Shown here in pieces: positions 22,384 to 33,008 of a stretch of DNA of 64,000 bases. The stretch lies in NCBI GenBank assembly GCA_009746045.1, contig RPFO01001933.1, forward strand, positions 2,501-66,500, written 5' to 3'. The stretch is from Mesostigma viride (Eukaryota > Streptophyta > Mesostigmatophyceae > Mesostigmatales > Mesostigmataceae). The first letter of the stretch is position 1. Every line of letters begins with the position of its first letter. Made by a program: the position numbers and the translations under genes. The notes under the pieces are model-generated. The model was not told the origin of the DNA and ran no database searches. It saw only the letters and a list, made by a program, of their open reading frames with translations.

Positions 22384-23001
22384 TCAGTCGCATAATCGAT
22401 TCGCGTCAGTCACGCACTCGAACTTGTACTCCTGCCCCAGCGCGGACATCACCTCACGAACCGCTTTCTCAAACTCGTCAACACCGTCGGGTCCCCACTC
22501 ATGCACGTATTCCCTCAACCAGAACATGCAATCTCCAGCAGACACGAACAGCCGGTCGATGATCAGGTCAGTGTGATGCTTGAAGTACTTGCCGTCCTTC
22601 AAGATGACCCATTCGAACCGTCCCACCTCCCCTAAACCCTTAAACCCTTCTCCCCTATCATATGGCCGCGTCATCTGTATCCAACTTTCATTACCATCAG
22701 CATCGATCGACTGAAAACAAATTGGGCTGGGTATTGATGGATCATAGGGCCTTATAGCACCACACCTCACAAGCACCTCCTCAAATGGCTCTACGGTCGG
22801 GTTTGGGAGTCCCCGACCCTCGATATTGAAAACAAGAGCCGCGGCCTTCGCGACATCCGGTTTCAAAAGAGACCTTTCACCCTCCTTGGGCTTAAAATCC
22901 AGCTTAATGTCCGGCAGAAGCCTGAGCGCGCTCTTAACCACTCCCAGAAGCCTGTCTTCCAAGTTGATCCACTCGCCCCCCTCCGTCCTGTAGAACGTCA
23001 T
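22384..23001 (-). CDS. Unknown 205-aa protein
   Basis: ATG at 23001 (MTFYRTEGGEW) to TGA at 22384, uninterrupted. It is globular-looking and acidic with no Cys cluster. Segments such as WINLEDRLLGVVKSALRLL and FEWVILKDGKYFKHHTD suggest a folded alpha/beta protein, but I recognise no family. Its last ~30 codons and the 3' flank recur as a relic at 23283-23380. The palindrome is 40 nt upstream of the ATG, in a 5' flank almost identical to that of the 22082 gene. Confidence 0.6.
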   Translation of the reverse strand: MTFYRTEGGEWINLEDRLLGVVKSALRLLPDIKLDFKPKEGERSLLKPDVAKAAALVFNIEGRGLPNPTVEPFEEVLVRCGAIRPYDPSIPSPICFQSIDADGNESWIQMTRPYDRGEGFKGLGEVGRFEWVILKDGKYFKHHTDLIIDRLFVSAGDCMFWLREYVHEWGPDGVDEFEKAVREVMSALGQEYKFECVTDANRLCD

Positions 23002-23041
23002 CTGCAACCCACCGACACCGTTTGATATACATTTCTCACCG

Positions 23042-23055
23042 TCAACGGCCGTTGG
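23042..23055. promoter_or_regulatory. Palindrome upstream of ATG 23001
   Basis: TCAACGGCCGTTGG, 40 nt from the start codon. The surrounding sequence ACACCGTTTGATA...CATTTCTCACCG matches the 22122 site almost base for base. Confidence 0.55.
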
Positions 23056-23282
23056 CTTGAAAAAACAACAAGAATTTTAAGATTTATTACGCGCACAAAT
23101 CACACACTAGTTTTCAGTCTCCAACGGCCGTTGGCGCACGAAAAATGTTTTATTATGCATTTATTAATTACATCCATGGTGCCACGTGGCAAACCACACC
23201 CTACTTCCGGTTGCAAAGAAAATCAAACCCTAATTTGCAAGTTCCAACGGCCGTTGGCGCAAGAAAATCACACCCAAAATTT

Positions 23283-23380
23283 CTTCAGTCGCAGAATCCA
23301 TTCCCCTCACGCAGTCGAACAGGGGTACTGTTCCCCCAGCGCGGACATCGCCTCACAAATCGCCCTGGGGTACGATTTAG
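23283..23380 (-). pseudogene. Relic of the 3' end of the 205-aa gene
   Basis: CTTCAGTCGCA..., ...CCCCAGCGCGGACATC and CCTCACAAATCG match, with scattered changes, the last ~90 bp of the gene ending at 22384 (22378-22470). Indels break the frame. It forms the far end of a ~910-bp tandem duplication that also copied the palindrome-bearing intergenic region. Confidence 0.6.
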
Positions 23381-23385
23381 TCCCC

Positions 23386-24176
23386 TCAAAAAACCTTGAA
23401 CATTTCACCTTTGAACTTGAAATGCACTTCACCCCCCATCCGAATTACAAGTCCGGCCAAATTGACACCAGACCAGCTGTCTGTAACGTCGCCGTGCATA
23501 GTGCTGAGAGACTTTCTCGCCTCACGATACTTGTTACACCACTTCTTGTGTTCCTCCCAGTCCGCACGCTGGCATTCGGCAGCACAATACCGGACGTCTC
23601 GACAACCCCCGCACTTGCGGTGGACACCCTCCATCACAGAGCACGCCTGATTCGAGCAACACTTTGGAAGCGAGCCCAGCATCGGCCCTCCCACCCCCGG
23701 GAGAACGATCATCCGTGAAAACGTCAATTTCACGGACTCGGAATTCCCGAATGTAAAATGGAAACCTTCAAACCCCCCCCCTCTACTCTCGCCGATACGG
23801 TCAATCTCGGCTGCGCCTCACTCGCGTCTGGAAATTTCCCCCACTGGTCTTTCTCCCACTGGTCCCACCCAACCTTTCCGACATACGACACCAAAAGTCG
23901 AAACTCGACGTCTCGATTGAGTGGAACCCGATCCGCCGGCGTGGGCTTGTAGAATCCGCCAGCCAAGGCGAAGTACATGTCCAGCAACTGGAGATTAATC
24001 TGTCGTCCTACTGAGGCGAACGAGTCATACACGACCAAAACCGCAAACTGGCGACCCAGGCGCTTCTCGTGCTGCCGTACCCATCCGTGGATCTCGCGAG
24101 CCCGGTTAAGTACGTTTGCTGCCACGCAGGCAATCGCAGCGCGGGTCGAAGATTCCAGCTCGCCCGTCTCCGCCAT
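23386..24176 (-). CDS. MYND zinc-finger protein with one G-run frame break
   Basis: ATG at 24176 (MAETGELES). The N-terminal ~110 residues match the MYND protein at 30725-31501: VLVVYDSFASVGRQ, DMYFALAGGFYKP and EFRLLVSYV have direct counterparts there. A coding-strand G9 run (23773-23781) breaks the frame. In the next frame, GFEGFHFTFGNSESVKLTF leads into a canonical MYND finger near the C-terminus (CSNQACSV ... CGGCRDVRYCAAEC ... HKKWC), and TGA is at 23386. MYND fingers bind zinc and usually mediate protein-protein contacts. Restoring one G gives ~263 residues, close to the intact 258-residue paralogue. The palindrome is 54 nt upstream. Confidence 0.65.
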
Positions 24177-24230
24177 CCCTCCCCTGCGCCAATTGGCACG
24201 TGCGTAATACGTAAGTAATGTTTTTCAAGT

Positions 24231-24244
24231 CTAACGGCCGTTGG
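24231..24244. promoter_or_regulatory. Palindrome upstream of ATG 24176
   Basis: CTAACGGCCGTTGG, 54 nt from the start codon. It is the gene-proximal unit of the ~206-bp satellite. Confidence 0.5.
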
Positions 24245-26550
24245 CTCACAACCCCCCTGTGGGAAGGGTGGATGCCTTACGAACCATTCAACCACATCTT
24301 TATGCTCAGCTAGATTTTTGGAGGCCTTTCTTGGAAGGCACATGGTAATAACCATCACTAAGCTGCATAAAAGACACATCCTGCCTTACTGCCACCAAAT
24401 GAAACGAATGAAATGCACATGGTAATGTTTTTCAAGTCTAACGGCCGTTGGCTCACAACCCCCCTGTGGGAAGGGTGGATGCCTTACGAACCATCCAACC
24501 ACATCTTTATGCTCAGCTAGATTTTTGGAGGCCTTTCTTGGAAGGCACATGGTAATAACCATCACTAAGCTGCATGAAAGACACATCCTGCCTTACTGCC
24601 ACCAAATGAAAAGAATGAAATGCACATGATAATGTTTTTCCAATTCCAACGGCCGTTGGCTCACAACCCCCCTGTGGGAAGGGTGGATGCCTTACGAACC
24701 AGTCAAGCCCCATCTTTATGCTCAGCTAGATTTTTTGGAGGCCTTTCTAGGAGAAAAATGGTAAATAGCCACCACTAAGCTGCATAAAAGACACATCCTG
24801 CCTTATTGCCACCCAATTAAACGAATGAAATGCACATGGTAATTTTTTCAAGTCCAACGGCCGTTGGCTCACAACCCCCGTGTGGGAAGGGTGGATGCCT
24901 TACGAACCATTCAACCACATCTTTATGCTCAGCTAGATTTTTGGAGGCCTTTCTTTGAAGGCACATGGTAATAACAATCACTAAGCTGCATGAAAGACAC
25001 ATCCTGCATTATTGCCACCAAATGAAACGAATGAAATGCACATTTTATTGTATTTCCAATTCCAACGGCCGTTTGCTCACAACCCCCCTGTGGGAAGGGT
25101 GGATGCCTTACGAACCATTCAACCACATCTTTATGCTCAGCTAGATTTTTGGAGGCCTTTCTTGGAATAAAAATGGTAATAGCCACCACAAAGCTGAATG
25201 AAAGATACATCCTGGCTGATTGCCAACCCACTCAAAGGAATGAAATGCACATGATAATGTTTTTCAAGTCCAACGGCCGTTGGCTCACAACCCCCCTCTG
25301 GGAAGGGTGGATGCCTTACGAACCATTCAACCACATCTTTATGCTCAGCTAGATTTTTGGAGGCCTTTCTTGGAAGAAAAATGGTAATAGCCACCACTAA
25401 GCTGAATGAAAGATACATCCTGGCTGATTGCCAACCCACTCAAAGGAATGAAATGCACATGATAATGTTTTTCAAGTCCAACGGCCGTTGGCTCACAACC
25501 CCCCACTGGGAAGGGTGGATGCCTTACGAACCAGTCAAGCCCATCTTTATGCTCAGCTAGATTTTTGGAGGCCTTTCTTGGAAGAAAAATGGTAATAGCC
25601 ACCACTAAGCTGAATGAAAGATACATCCTGGCTGATTGCCAACCCACTCAAAGGAATGAAATGCACATGATAATGTTTTTCAAGTCCAACGGCCGTTGGC
25701 TCACAACCCCCCTCTGGGAAGGGTGGATGCCTTACGAACCAGTCAAGCCCATCTTTATGCTCAGCTAGATTTTTGGAGGCCTTTCTTGGAAGAAAAATGG
25801 TAAATAGCCACCACTAAGCTGCATGAAAGACACATCCTGCCTTATTGCCACCAAATGAAACGAATGAAATGCACATGATAATGTTTTTCAAGTCTAACGG
25901 CCGTTGGCTCACAACCCCCCTGTGGGAAGGGTGGATGCCTTACGAACCAGTCAACCACATCTTTATGCTCAGCTAGATTTTTGGAGGCCTTTCTTGGAAG
26001 CACATGGTAATAGCCACACTAAGCTGCATGAAAGACACATCCTGCCTTACTGCCACCCAATGAAACGAATGAAATGCACATGATAATGTTTTTCCAATTC
26101 CAACGGCCGTTGGCTCACAACCCCCCTGTGGGAAGGGTGGATGCCTTACGAACCAGTCAACCCATCTTTATGCTCAGCTCGATTTTTTGGAGGCCTTTCT
26201 AGGAGAAAAATGGTAAATAGCCACCACTAAGCTGCATAAAAGACGCATCCTGCCTTATTGCCACCCAATGAAACGAATGAAATGCACATGATAATGTTTT
26301 TCCAATTCCAACGGCCGTTGGCTCACAACCCCCCTGTGGGAAGGGTGGATGCCTTACGAACCAGTCAAGCCCATCTTTATGCTCAGCTAGTTTTTTTGGA
26401 GGCCTTTCTAGGAGAAAAATGGTAAATAGCCACCACTAAGCTGCATGAAAGACACATCCTGGCTGCTTGCCACCCTATCAAACGAATAAAAAGCACATGA
26501 TAATGTTTTTCCAATTCCAACGGCCGTTGGCTCACAACCCCCTTCGGGTA
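24231..26550. repeat. 12-copy ~206-bp palindrome-bearing satellite
   Basis: Twelve units with palindromes near 24231, 24438, 24647, 24853, 25063 (altered to GGCCGTTTG), 25269, 25477, 25686, 25894, 26100, 26307 and 26518. Each continues GCTCACAACCCCCCTGTGGG and ATTTTTGGAGGCC. The last unit is truncated and diverged. Repeated minus-strand frames of 66-100 codons reflect the ~206-bp unit and are not counted as genes. The array lies directly 5' of the MYND gene at 24176. Confidence 0.95.
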
Positions 26551-26559
26551 GAGGCCTTA

Positions 26560-27452
26560 CGGACCAGTCAGAAATGGTGTCCACCAAGCTATTCCCCCCA
26601 CACCCACAGTTGTCCTTGTCCACATACCTTTCCAGTACAGTTGTCCTCAGCTTCTCAGCAACGGGCGACTCCTCTCCTTCTTGATGCCTTGACAGATATC
26701 ACATAAACAAAACACGATCACGAGAGCATCAGGATTGTTAGAGGTTTCCTCCATCAACGACCGTAAGATACACACACCTCAAAAACCAACTTTCTTGTCC
26801 TCCCAAATAACATATGTTTTTAAATGTAAAATAAATCACATTCATATTCTGTCACTTGATTTAACCACACAATTGTTCAGGTCCAACGCCCGTTGGCATT
26901 ACGCCTCTTCCCGGTAAAATACTATTTATTGCTCCAACCCCACAAGAAACTCGTTCCGGACCTGTTCGAAGCGAAGAGCACTGCCAGGGATCGGAGTCGA
27001 GCCAGATTTGTGTGCGGAACATGATGGCTGGCCTACCTGGTGTGGAGCAATAATGTCGACATTTTCAGTGACTGTTCAGCCTAAAAAAATAACAAGCAGA
27101 TGCGACGGCCCCTCCATTAAACAAATTATCCACCACTGTTGCGCTACACTAGCAATGTTTGTCAAGGTCCAACGGCCGTTGGCATCAAATAAATCACAAC
27201 CATTGGTCACTCCATTTAACCAATACCCACAACTTTTTAACCACACTAGAAATGTTTTTTGAGGTCCAACGGCCGTTGGAATCCAAAAAATGCCGAATTC
27301 ATGTCAAATTTATATAAATGTGACAGTTGACAGAATTAGAGATAATTAAATCATCAAATCCAGCTTTAGCCATCAGCCTTACCCATCAGCAAAAATTGGC
27401 GAATTTCATTCAATATTAGAATTCAAAATTTACTAATGAAATTTATGTTTCA
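26560..27452. other. Intergenic DNA with single palindromes
   Basis: AT-rich sequence holding CCAACGCCCGTTGG (degenerate, ~26883), CCAACGGCCGTTGG (~27172) and another (~27269). The last two are each preceded by GAGGT or AAGGT. No gene seen. Confidence 0.5.
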
Positions 27453-30320
27453 TCATTCAACCTCTTCAGAATCCTCATCCAAACACAACATCATGTCCCC
27501 TTTCCACTTGTACATACTACTCTCGGCCAAATACAGCAAGCGTGCCTTCTTCCCCCCAAAAAACTTGAGATAATCCGGTGTGAAGATTGTTCCGCTGAGG
27601 ACCTGCATAGCTAACTCCACCAAAACGCTTGCCATATCCTCCTCCCTACACCTCCTCTCTAATAAGGCCTTCATGTCTGCGTTCTCATCAAATCCCATGA
27701 TCAGAACTGCACATGCCATTCCTCCCCCCTCCAGAGGCAGCCCCTCCAAAAGCTTCACCCATTCTGCCTCCCTACGCGCTCTCCTCCCCGGAGGAAAAAA
27801 AATGTCCTCATCCGGGTCATAAGGAGTATCGCAGAACCAGAAAATGCTCCTTAACCCCCATAGTTCATAATTATCGTACAAGTCATCCATTTCCTTTCCC
27901 AATTGGCGTAAGCGAGCTGTCCACCCCCTCCAATTCCTCTCCAACACACGTCTCCTCTCAGCACGCTCGGACCTGAACAACCCTCCCATCGTCCTTGCTC
28001 GTGCATGTCCCTCTGGTGCTGGCTGGCGTCCTAACACCTCCTCAACTTCTTCACAATATACCTTAAAATACATTCCCCTTGTGACGAGTGTGTAGGGGGT
28101 GATATCAGCGCTTGCACACTTTACTTGCCCGCCATACAATTCTCGGAAAAGAGACTCAGTTATCAATGTACGAGGACCATCCCCGAATGCGTCCACGAAC
28201 CCAGAAATTAACTTAAAGCTGAATCGGGGTTCTTTGAACGGAGTTTCTTCTATACGTGAATGCGGGAACAAGAGGCCGCTGGATGAGCGGCTTATAGGTC
28301 GCAGTGTTTACTCGTAGCTGTTTGGCTAGAGCTTTTGTGATTAGTAGATGCAATATAGTGCATGGTTGAAAACTGAATTAAATAAAATGTGCGTTCCGCG
28401 CTTGGGTTGATTATACCCGGGCGGAACGGGGCGTGAGGTGCAGTGCCCCTGAAAAGAACAACCTACGCATTATTTAATACTAGCCGTGCAGATTCGGGAT
28501 ATTCTACCCCGGTCTGTACGGTTAGCGTCTTACTAGCATCCACTAAACATAAGGGTTTAATGACGTCAGTTAGCTAGGGATAAGGGAGGTTTTGCGACTA
28601 AAAGCCGCTCTGGCTGGTTTTGTCGGCCTCTTTCTTTGCTCGTTGTCGTTGCGGCGGCAGCCGCAGCTATGGGTGCTGCGGAGCAAAATCCCAAAAGCAC
28701 TGGTTGCACTGGCCACTTGGCCAGTGGTGAGACTTCCAGTTGTTAACCGGCCAGGCGTAGTTCCTCGCCCGGTTAACTAAAAGAAAAGAAAAAGATTACC
28801 TCCGGTCCGCACCTTTTCCCCAGCTTGGGGTCTTTGGTGGGCCGGATGCCGTGACAGGTGCTCAACTGTCGCTTGGTCGGCCCAGTGCGCGAGCTGGTGC
28901 TCCGTACCTGGGGATGCTTGCACCCCGGGTTGGAGCCGGATGGCTGGCACTGGCGACCCGTGTCTCGGTCCGCGGCCTGCGGCTTTTTCTTCGGAAATTG
29001 CTGCTGGCCAGCAAACTTTGCAATTGCCTTCCGCCGAGGGGGGGTGGTTGGGGCTGGGGACGGCGATGGGAAAAGCGTCTAAGCTAGAAATTTTTTCCCC
29101 ACGCATAGAAACCTCGGGGGGGAATGCGGTCTTGGCTGAACGGACTCTCGTTCAGCCAGGTGCCTGGGGCTGTGGCCTCGGGCATCCGGGCTGGCGGGGC
29201 CTGGGCTAGGTCCACGTTTTTTCTCGAAGCACCCCGGGTCTATGGGGAGACGGCCATAGCGGTACCGACTCGGGGCCCCGAGAGGGGTCATGATAGGCTG
29301 GCCGTGCGCAATCGCAGTGCAAATGCGCTGGGCCTTTTTGGGCCTGGCCATGCATCCACAGCCGCCGGGCACACGCCTCCCGATGTGGGGGGGCTCCCGT
29401 TTTGCGGCAGGGCGGTCACTTGTGACAACGAGCAAGGTGGAGTGCGGCTTCAAGGGAAAGCCAGGGCGGGGGTGATTGGGCAACGTACTTCATGAAGGGC
29501 CTTGAACGGCGTGCCTCCGGGCATGTCAATTAGTGTCACATGTATGCTTCCACTTATTGTTTTAATGAAGATGCTGGTTTTTGTGGGAGCTACGTGGGAC
29601 ATGAATCGGGGTTCTTTGAACGGAGTTTCTTCTATACGTGAATGCGGGAACAAGAGGCCGCTGGATGAGCGGCTTATAGGTCGCAGTGTTTACTCGTAGC
29701 TGTTTGGCTAGAGCTTTTGTGATTAGTAGATGCAATATAGTGCATGGTTGAAAAATGAATTAAATAAAATGTGCGTTCCGCGCTTGGGTTGATTATACCC
29801 GGGCGGAACGGGGCGTGAGGTGCAGTGCCCCTGAAAAGAACAACCTACGCATTATTTAATACTAGCCGTGCAGATTCGGGATATTCTACCCCCGGTCTGT
29901 ACGGTTAGCGTCTTACTAGCATCCACTAAACATAAGGGTTTAATGACGTCAGTTAGCTAGGGATAAGGGAGGTTTTGCGACTAAAAGCCGCTCTGGCTGG
30001 TTTTGTCGGCCTCTTTCTTTGCTCCCCACCCACCCACCCTTGTCTTGGTTGCCTCTAGGGCAACGTACTTCATGAAGGGCCTTGAACGGCGTGCCTCCGG
30101 GCATGTCAATTAGTGTCACATGTATGCTTCCACTTATTGTTTTAATGAAGATGCTGGTTTTTGTGGGAGCTACGTGGGACATGAATTGGGGTTCATACCT
30201 CCCCGACACCGCTTCCCTAGCCCCTCTACAAACTGCTTCAAAGCGGGCTACGTCGGGCGCCTCCATAAAAGCTGCGACTTCGGTCCAAATTTCCCACGGC
30301 AGTGAGATATCCCCTTCCAT
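27453..30320 (-). pseudogene. F-box protein gene interrupted by a retroelement
   Basis: ATG at 30320 begins MEGDISLPWEIWTEV, followed by DVARFEAVCRGAREAV. This fits the F-box consensus (Leu-Pro start, hydrophobic helix, late VCR) at residues ~6-40; F-box proteins are usually substrate adaptors of SCF ubiquitin ligases. The frame reaches EPQF at 30183, where a 1.96-kb element begins. On the other side it resumes at 28220 with SFKLISGF and runs to TGA at 27453. The two parts rejoin in frame: 46 + 255 = 301 residues. The C-terminal part is Arg- and Glu-rich with no LRR or Kelch pattern I can see. The element is antisense to the gene. No GT-AG pair at its edges would remove it, so the allele is probably broken. 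A CTAACGGCCGTTGG lies 121 nt upstream. Confidence 0.65.
28223..30184 (+). mobile_element. Split-direct-repeat (DIRS/PAT-like) non-autonomous retroelement, copy 1
   Basis: Order A1 (28223-28641, 419 bp), internal (28642-29477), B1 (29478-29604, 127 bp), A2 (29605-30024, 420 bp), spacer (30025-30057), B2 (30058-30184). A1/A2 differ by little more than one C in a run; B1/B2 are near identical. The ends resemble copies 2 and 3 (ATCGGGGTTCTTTGAACG start; CACTTATTGTTTTAAT in B), but the rest of A and the internal region differ, so this is a second subfamily. A contains an inverted repeat (CGTTCCGC ... GCGGAACG, 28392-28428), and the internal part has GTTAACCGG ... CCGGTTAAC (28743-28776). No reverse transcriptase or recombinase is encoded. 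There is no target duplication beyond the shared GAAT. Confidence 0.78.
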
Positions 30321-30441
30321 TATCGGCCCCGACGTCAAACTTGTCCCCTCTGCACATAACATACATCGACGTCCATCCTTAAAAAAAAATGAGGTTTTGT
30401 CGGAAAGAAAATATGCAAACGTTAGGCGAGGTTTCCAATCC

Positions 30442-30455
30442 CTAACGGCCGTTGG
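30442..30455. promoter_or_regulatory. Palindrome 5' of the F-box gene
   Basis: CTAACGGCCGTTGG, 121 nt upstream of ATG 30320, farther than at the other genes. Confidence 0.35.
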
Positions 30456-30724
30456 GTCACTAATTGTTGTTTAACCCACTACAGTCGCATGAGAGAAAAC
30501 GAAAGTCAATTTTATTCCAATTTCAAAGTGAAAGGAGAATCCACTATTACACCATTTTACAACACAAATCAGGTCAATTTTATTCCAATTTCAAAGTAAA
30601 AAGAGAATTCACCATTACACCATTTTACAACACAAATCAGGACTACATACACAAATTTCAAACCCAAAATGCGTCCAGTTATCCAACCTCAAAAGCAAAT
30701 TATTACTCTACATTTCCAGTTTTT

Positions 30725-31501
30725 CTATGAGGAAGAACCGTAGTAGAAGGTGAAGGAGAAGTCGACCTCAGAGAAGTCGACCTGAGTTCCATCCAGTATG
30801 GTCGTCCTGTTTACCCCCCTTATCACCCCTGCCAGCCCCTCCCTTGCTTGCCTCAGACGTTCGCATCTATCCTTATGCCTACTCCAGTCAGCACGCTGGC
30901 ACTCCTCACTGCAATATCTGGCATCCCTACATCCTCTACACCACTTCTGAGGGCCTGTTTGGCACCCACACCCCTCCTTGGAGCAATTTCGCATACCACG
31001 CATGGGGTCCCCATCCCTCACGATCGGGTCAGAGAGCAAGAAAAGGTTCATGTTGAGGGGTACTTCTGCCCCTACACACGCGTCAGCCCTCACGCGCAGG
31101 GAAGACGTAACATTCGGGTAAAATGCGCGCCCGTAGGTGCACCCAACCTGAGCCCCTTCCTCTTCCCCCAACTCTATCTTTGGCCCCTTTGTAATGAACG
31201 ACACCAAAAGGCGGAACTCCCTCGTTGGGTCTATTGGCGCTCTTAGATCCATCTGTGGTACGAAAAAACCCTGTTGAATACAGAAGTTCATATCAGCTAG
31301 CTGGGCGTACACAACCCTCTCCATTTGGCTGAACGAATCAAACGCCAATAAAACGGCCAAGTGGCGGCCTGTCTTCTCCTGCGCGACACGAACTTCCTCG
31401 AATATGACACGCGACAGGAAGCGAACTTGTTTGTAAACGTTTTGAAGGACGCTTCCGTAGACTTCATTCACGATCTCGGACTCATTCGCGATCTCGGCCA
31501 T
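30725..31501 (-). CDS. MYND zinc-finger protein, 258 aa
   Basis: ATG at 31501 (MAEIANESE) to TAG at 30725, uninterrupted. The N-terminal domain has LAVLLAFDSFSQMERV, DMNFCIQQGFFVP and PTREFRLLVSFI, shared with the 23386-24176 gene and otherwise unrecognised. A complete MYND finger lies at residues ~175-215: C-x4-C, then CRGC, RYCSEEC, and H-x3-C. The family binds zinc and usually docks Pro-rich partner peptides. The C-terminal tail after the finger is short and ends in aromatic/Ser residues. No CCAACGGCCGTTGG occurs within 500 bp upstream, unlike the paralogue. This intact copy supports the single-protein reading of the frameshifted one. Confidence 0.8.
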   Translation of the reverse strand: MAEIANESEIVNEVYGSVLQNVYKQVRFLSRVIFEEVRVAQEKTGRHLAVLLAFDSFSQMERVVYAQLADMNFCIQQGFFVPQMDLRAPIDPTREFRLLVSFITKGPKIELGEEEGAQVGCTYGRAFYPNVTSSLRVRADACVGAEVPLNMNLFLLSDPIVRDGDPMRGMRNCSKEGCGCQTGPQKWCRGCRDARYCSEECQRADWSRHKDRCERLRQAREGLAGVIRGVNRTTILDGTQVDFSEVDFSFTFYYGSSS

Positions 31502-31671
31502 CTTTTTCAGGGAAAAAACGAACAAAAAGATTTACATCGCGGCCAAAAAAACGCGTTTTCCCATTAGTGTGTTTGCCTAATTTATTGTAATCATTCATTT
31601 TTAAAACAGTCAGGTCCTTCACAACCTCAGAAAATGATTTCATTAAATTGGCATATACATTTAAAAACATC

Positions 31672-31926
31672 TTAGGTTTTGCGTTTCAGTTTACGTTTGT
31701 TTCCCGGTTGAATAAAGTTGACACCATCCCCTTCATCGTCGGAAATTAAGGCCGGCATTTCGTCCACTTCAGCTTGTACATCATCTTTTTTCATCACAAC
31801 CATGGCTGGAATTGAATCCCAAAATTTCTCAATCGCTCTAACAACTTCGGCTGGCAGTTTTTTGGCCCCCCGTTCAACTGCCTCTCTCTCCTGGTTCGAC
31901 ACCGAAACGTCCTTGTCTTTCTCCAT
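31672..31926 (-). CDS. Small acidic/basic protein, 84 aa
   Basis: ATG at 31926 (MEKDKDVSVSNQ) to TAA at 31672. A helical first half (EREAVERGAKKLPAEVVRAIEKF) is followed by an acidic segment (ISDDEGDGV) and a basic end NKRKLKRKT that resembles a nuclear localisation signal. I recognise no family. It may be a whole small gene or the last exon of a longer one; no convincing upstream exon is seen. A palindrome (32035-32048) lies 108 nt upstream. Confidence 0.45.
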   Translation of the reverse strand: MEKDKDVSVSNQEREAVERGAKKLPAEVVRAIEKFWDSIPAMVVMKKDDVQAEVDEMPALISDDEGDGVNFIQPGNKRKLKRKT

Positions 31927-32034
31927 TGAAAAAAACTGCACGTGAAGCACAACTGGCACAACCAATGTAAGTAAACCTAGTACCTTCAGGGGCGGATTAA
32001 TTCATCAGCCGGAGTACAATTTTATTTTACAACG

Positions 32035-32420
32035 CCAACGGCCGTTGGCATTACAGCAATGAAGTTAAGATAAAAACGTCGTAATGCAACGGCTGATAAA
32101 ACTGGCGTATAATCAATAACGCAAAAAAAATTGGCAAGAACTTTTTTTTGGAGGTCCAACGGCCGTTGGCATCACGTAAATCACAACAGCAATGATGGAA
32201 ACTGATTTTGCAAGTCCAACGGCCGTTGGCATCAAGAAAATCAGAAGAGGGAGCGACTGCCCAAAAAACGCATAATAATAAAACAAGTACCTTGCAGGTG
32301 GTTGACAGACGCGAATCTTGTGTGGCGACGTGGAATCTGCAAGGAATGCGCAAAAACGTTGCAATCAGAATTACAAGGATTACATATTTTCCACATTTAG
32401 TTTTTCAGGTCCAACGGCCG
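32035..32420. promoter_or_regulatory. Four single palindromes in intergenic DNA
   Basis: CCAACGGCCGTTGG at 32035-32048 and near 32157, 32217 and 32411. Each is followed by GCAT, and the last three are preceded by AGGT or AAGT. Spacing is irregular (about 60-195 bp), so this is not a tandem array. Confidence 0.5.
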
Positions 32421-32504
32421 TTGGCATGAGATTAATAAGAATACCACTACATGCGTGTGAGAAAATTGTGCCGGGTGACAGAATTAAATCCAAGTTGCCC
32501 AGCA

Positions 32505-33008
32505 GGTGGGAGGGAGGGAGGGAGGGAGGGAGGGAGGGAAGGAGGGAAGGAGGGAGGTAGGGAAGGAGGGAAGGAGGGAAGTAGGGAGGGAGGGAGGAGG
32601 GAGGAGGGAGGGAGGGAGGGAGGGAGGGAGGGAGGGAAGGAGGGAAGGAGGGAAGGAGGGAAGAAGGGAAGGAGGAAGGAGGGAAGGAGGGAAGGAGGGA
32701 AAGGAGTAGGGAAAGGAGGAGGGAAGGAGGGAAGGAGGGAAGGAGGGAAGGAGGGAAGGAGGGAAGGAGGGAAGGAGGGAAGGAGGGAAGGAGGGAAGGA
32801 GGGAAGGAGGGAAGGAGGGAAGGAGGGAAGGAGGGAAGGAGGGAAGGAGGGAAGGAGGGAAGGAGGGAAGGAGGGAAGGAGGGAAGGAGGGAAGGAGGGA
32901 AGGAGGGAAGGAGGGAAGGAGGGAAGGAGGGAAGGAGGGAAGGAGGGAAGGAGGGAAGGAGGGAAGGAGGGAAGGAGGGAAGGAGGGAAGGAGGGAAGGA
33001 GGGAAGGA
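32505..33008. repeat. GGAGGGAA purine microsatellite
   Basis: About 500 bp of pure purine on the plus strand apart from a few T in GGTA/GTAG. It is GGGA-like at the left and a regular 8-mer GGAGGGAA from about 32710 to the right edge, where it abuts the 29-bp minisatellite with no spacer. Confidence 0.97.

Noticed and set aside
24386-25647. Family of 66-100 codon minus frames in the 206-bp satellite
   Set aside because: They follow the repeat period and start and stop at the same unit positions; no independent coding evidence.
28223-30184. LTR retrotransposon interpretation of the long repeats
   Set aside because: Repeats are in split order (A1...B1A2B2), there are no TG...CA ends or target duplication, and no primer-binding site is seen.
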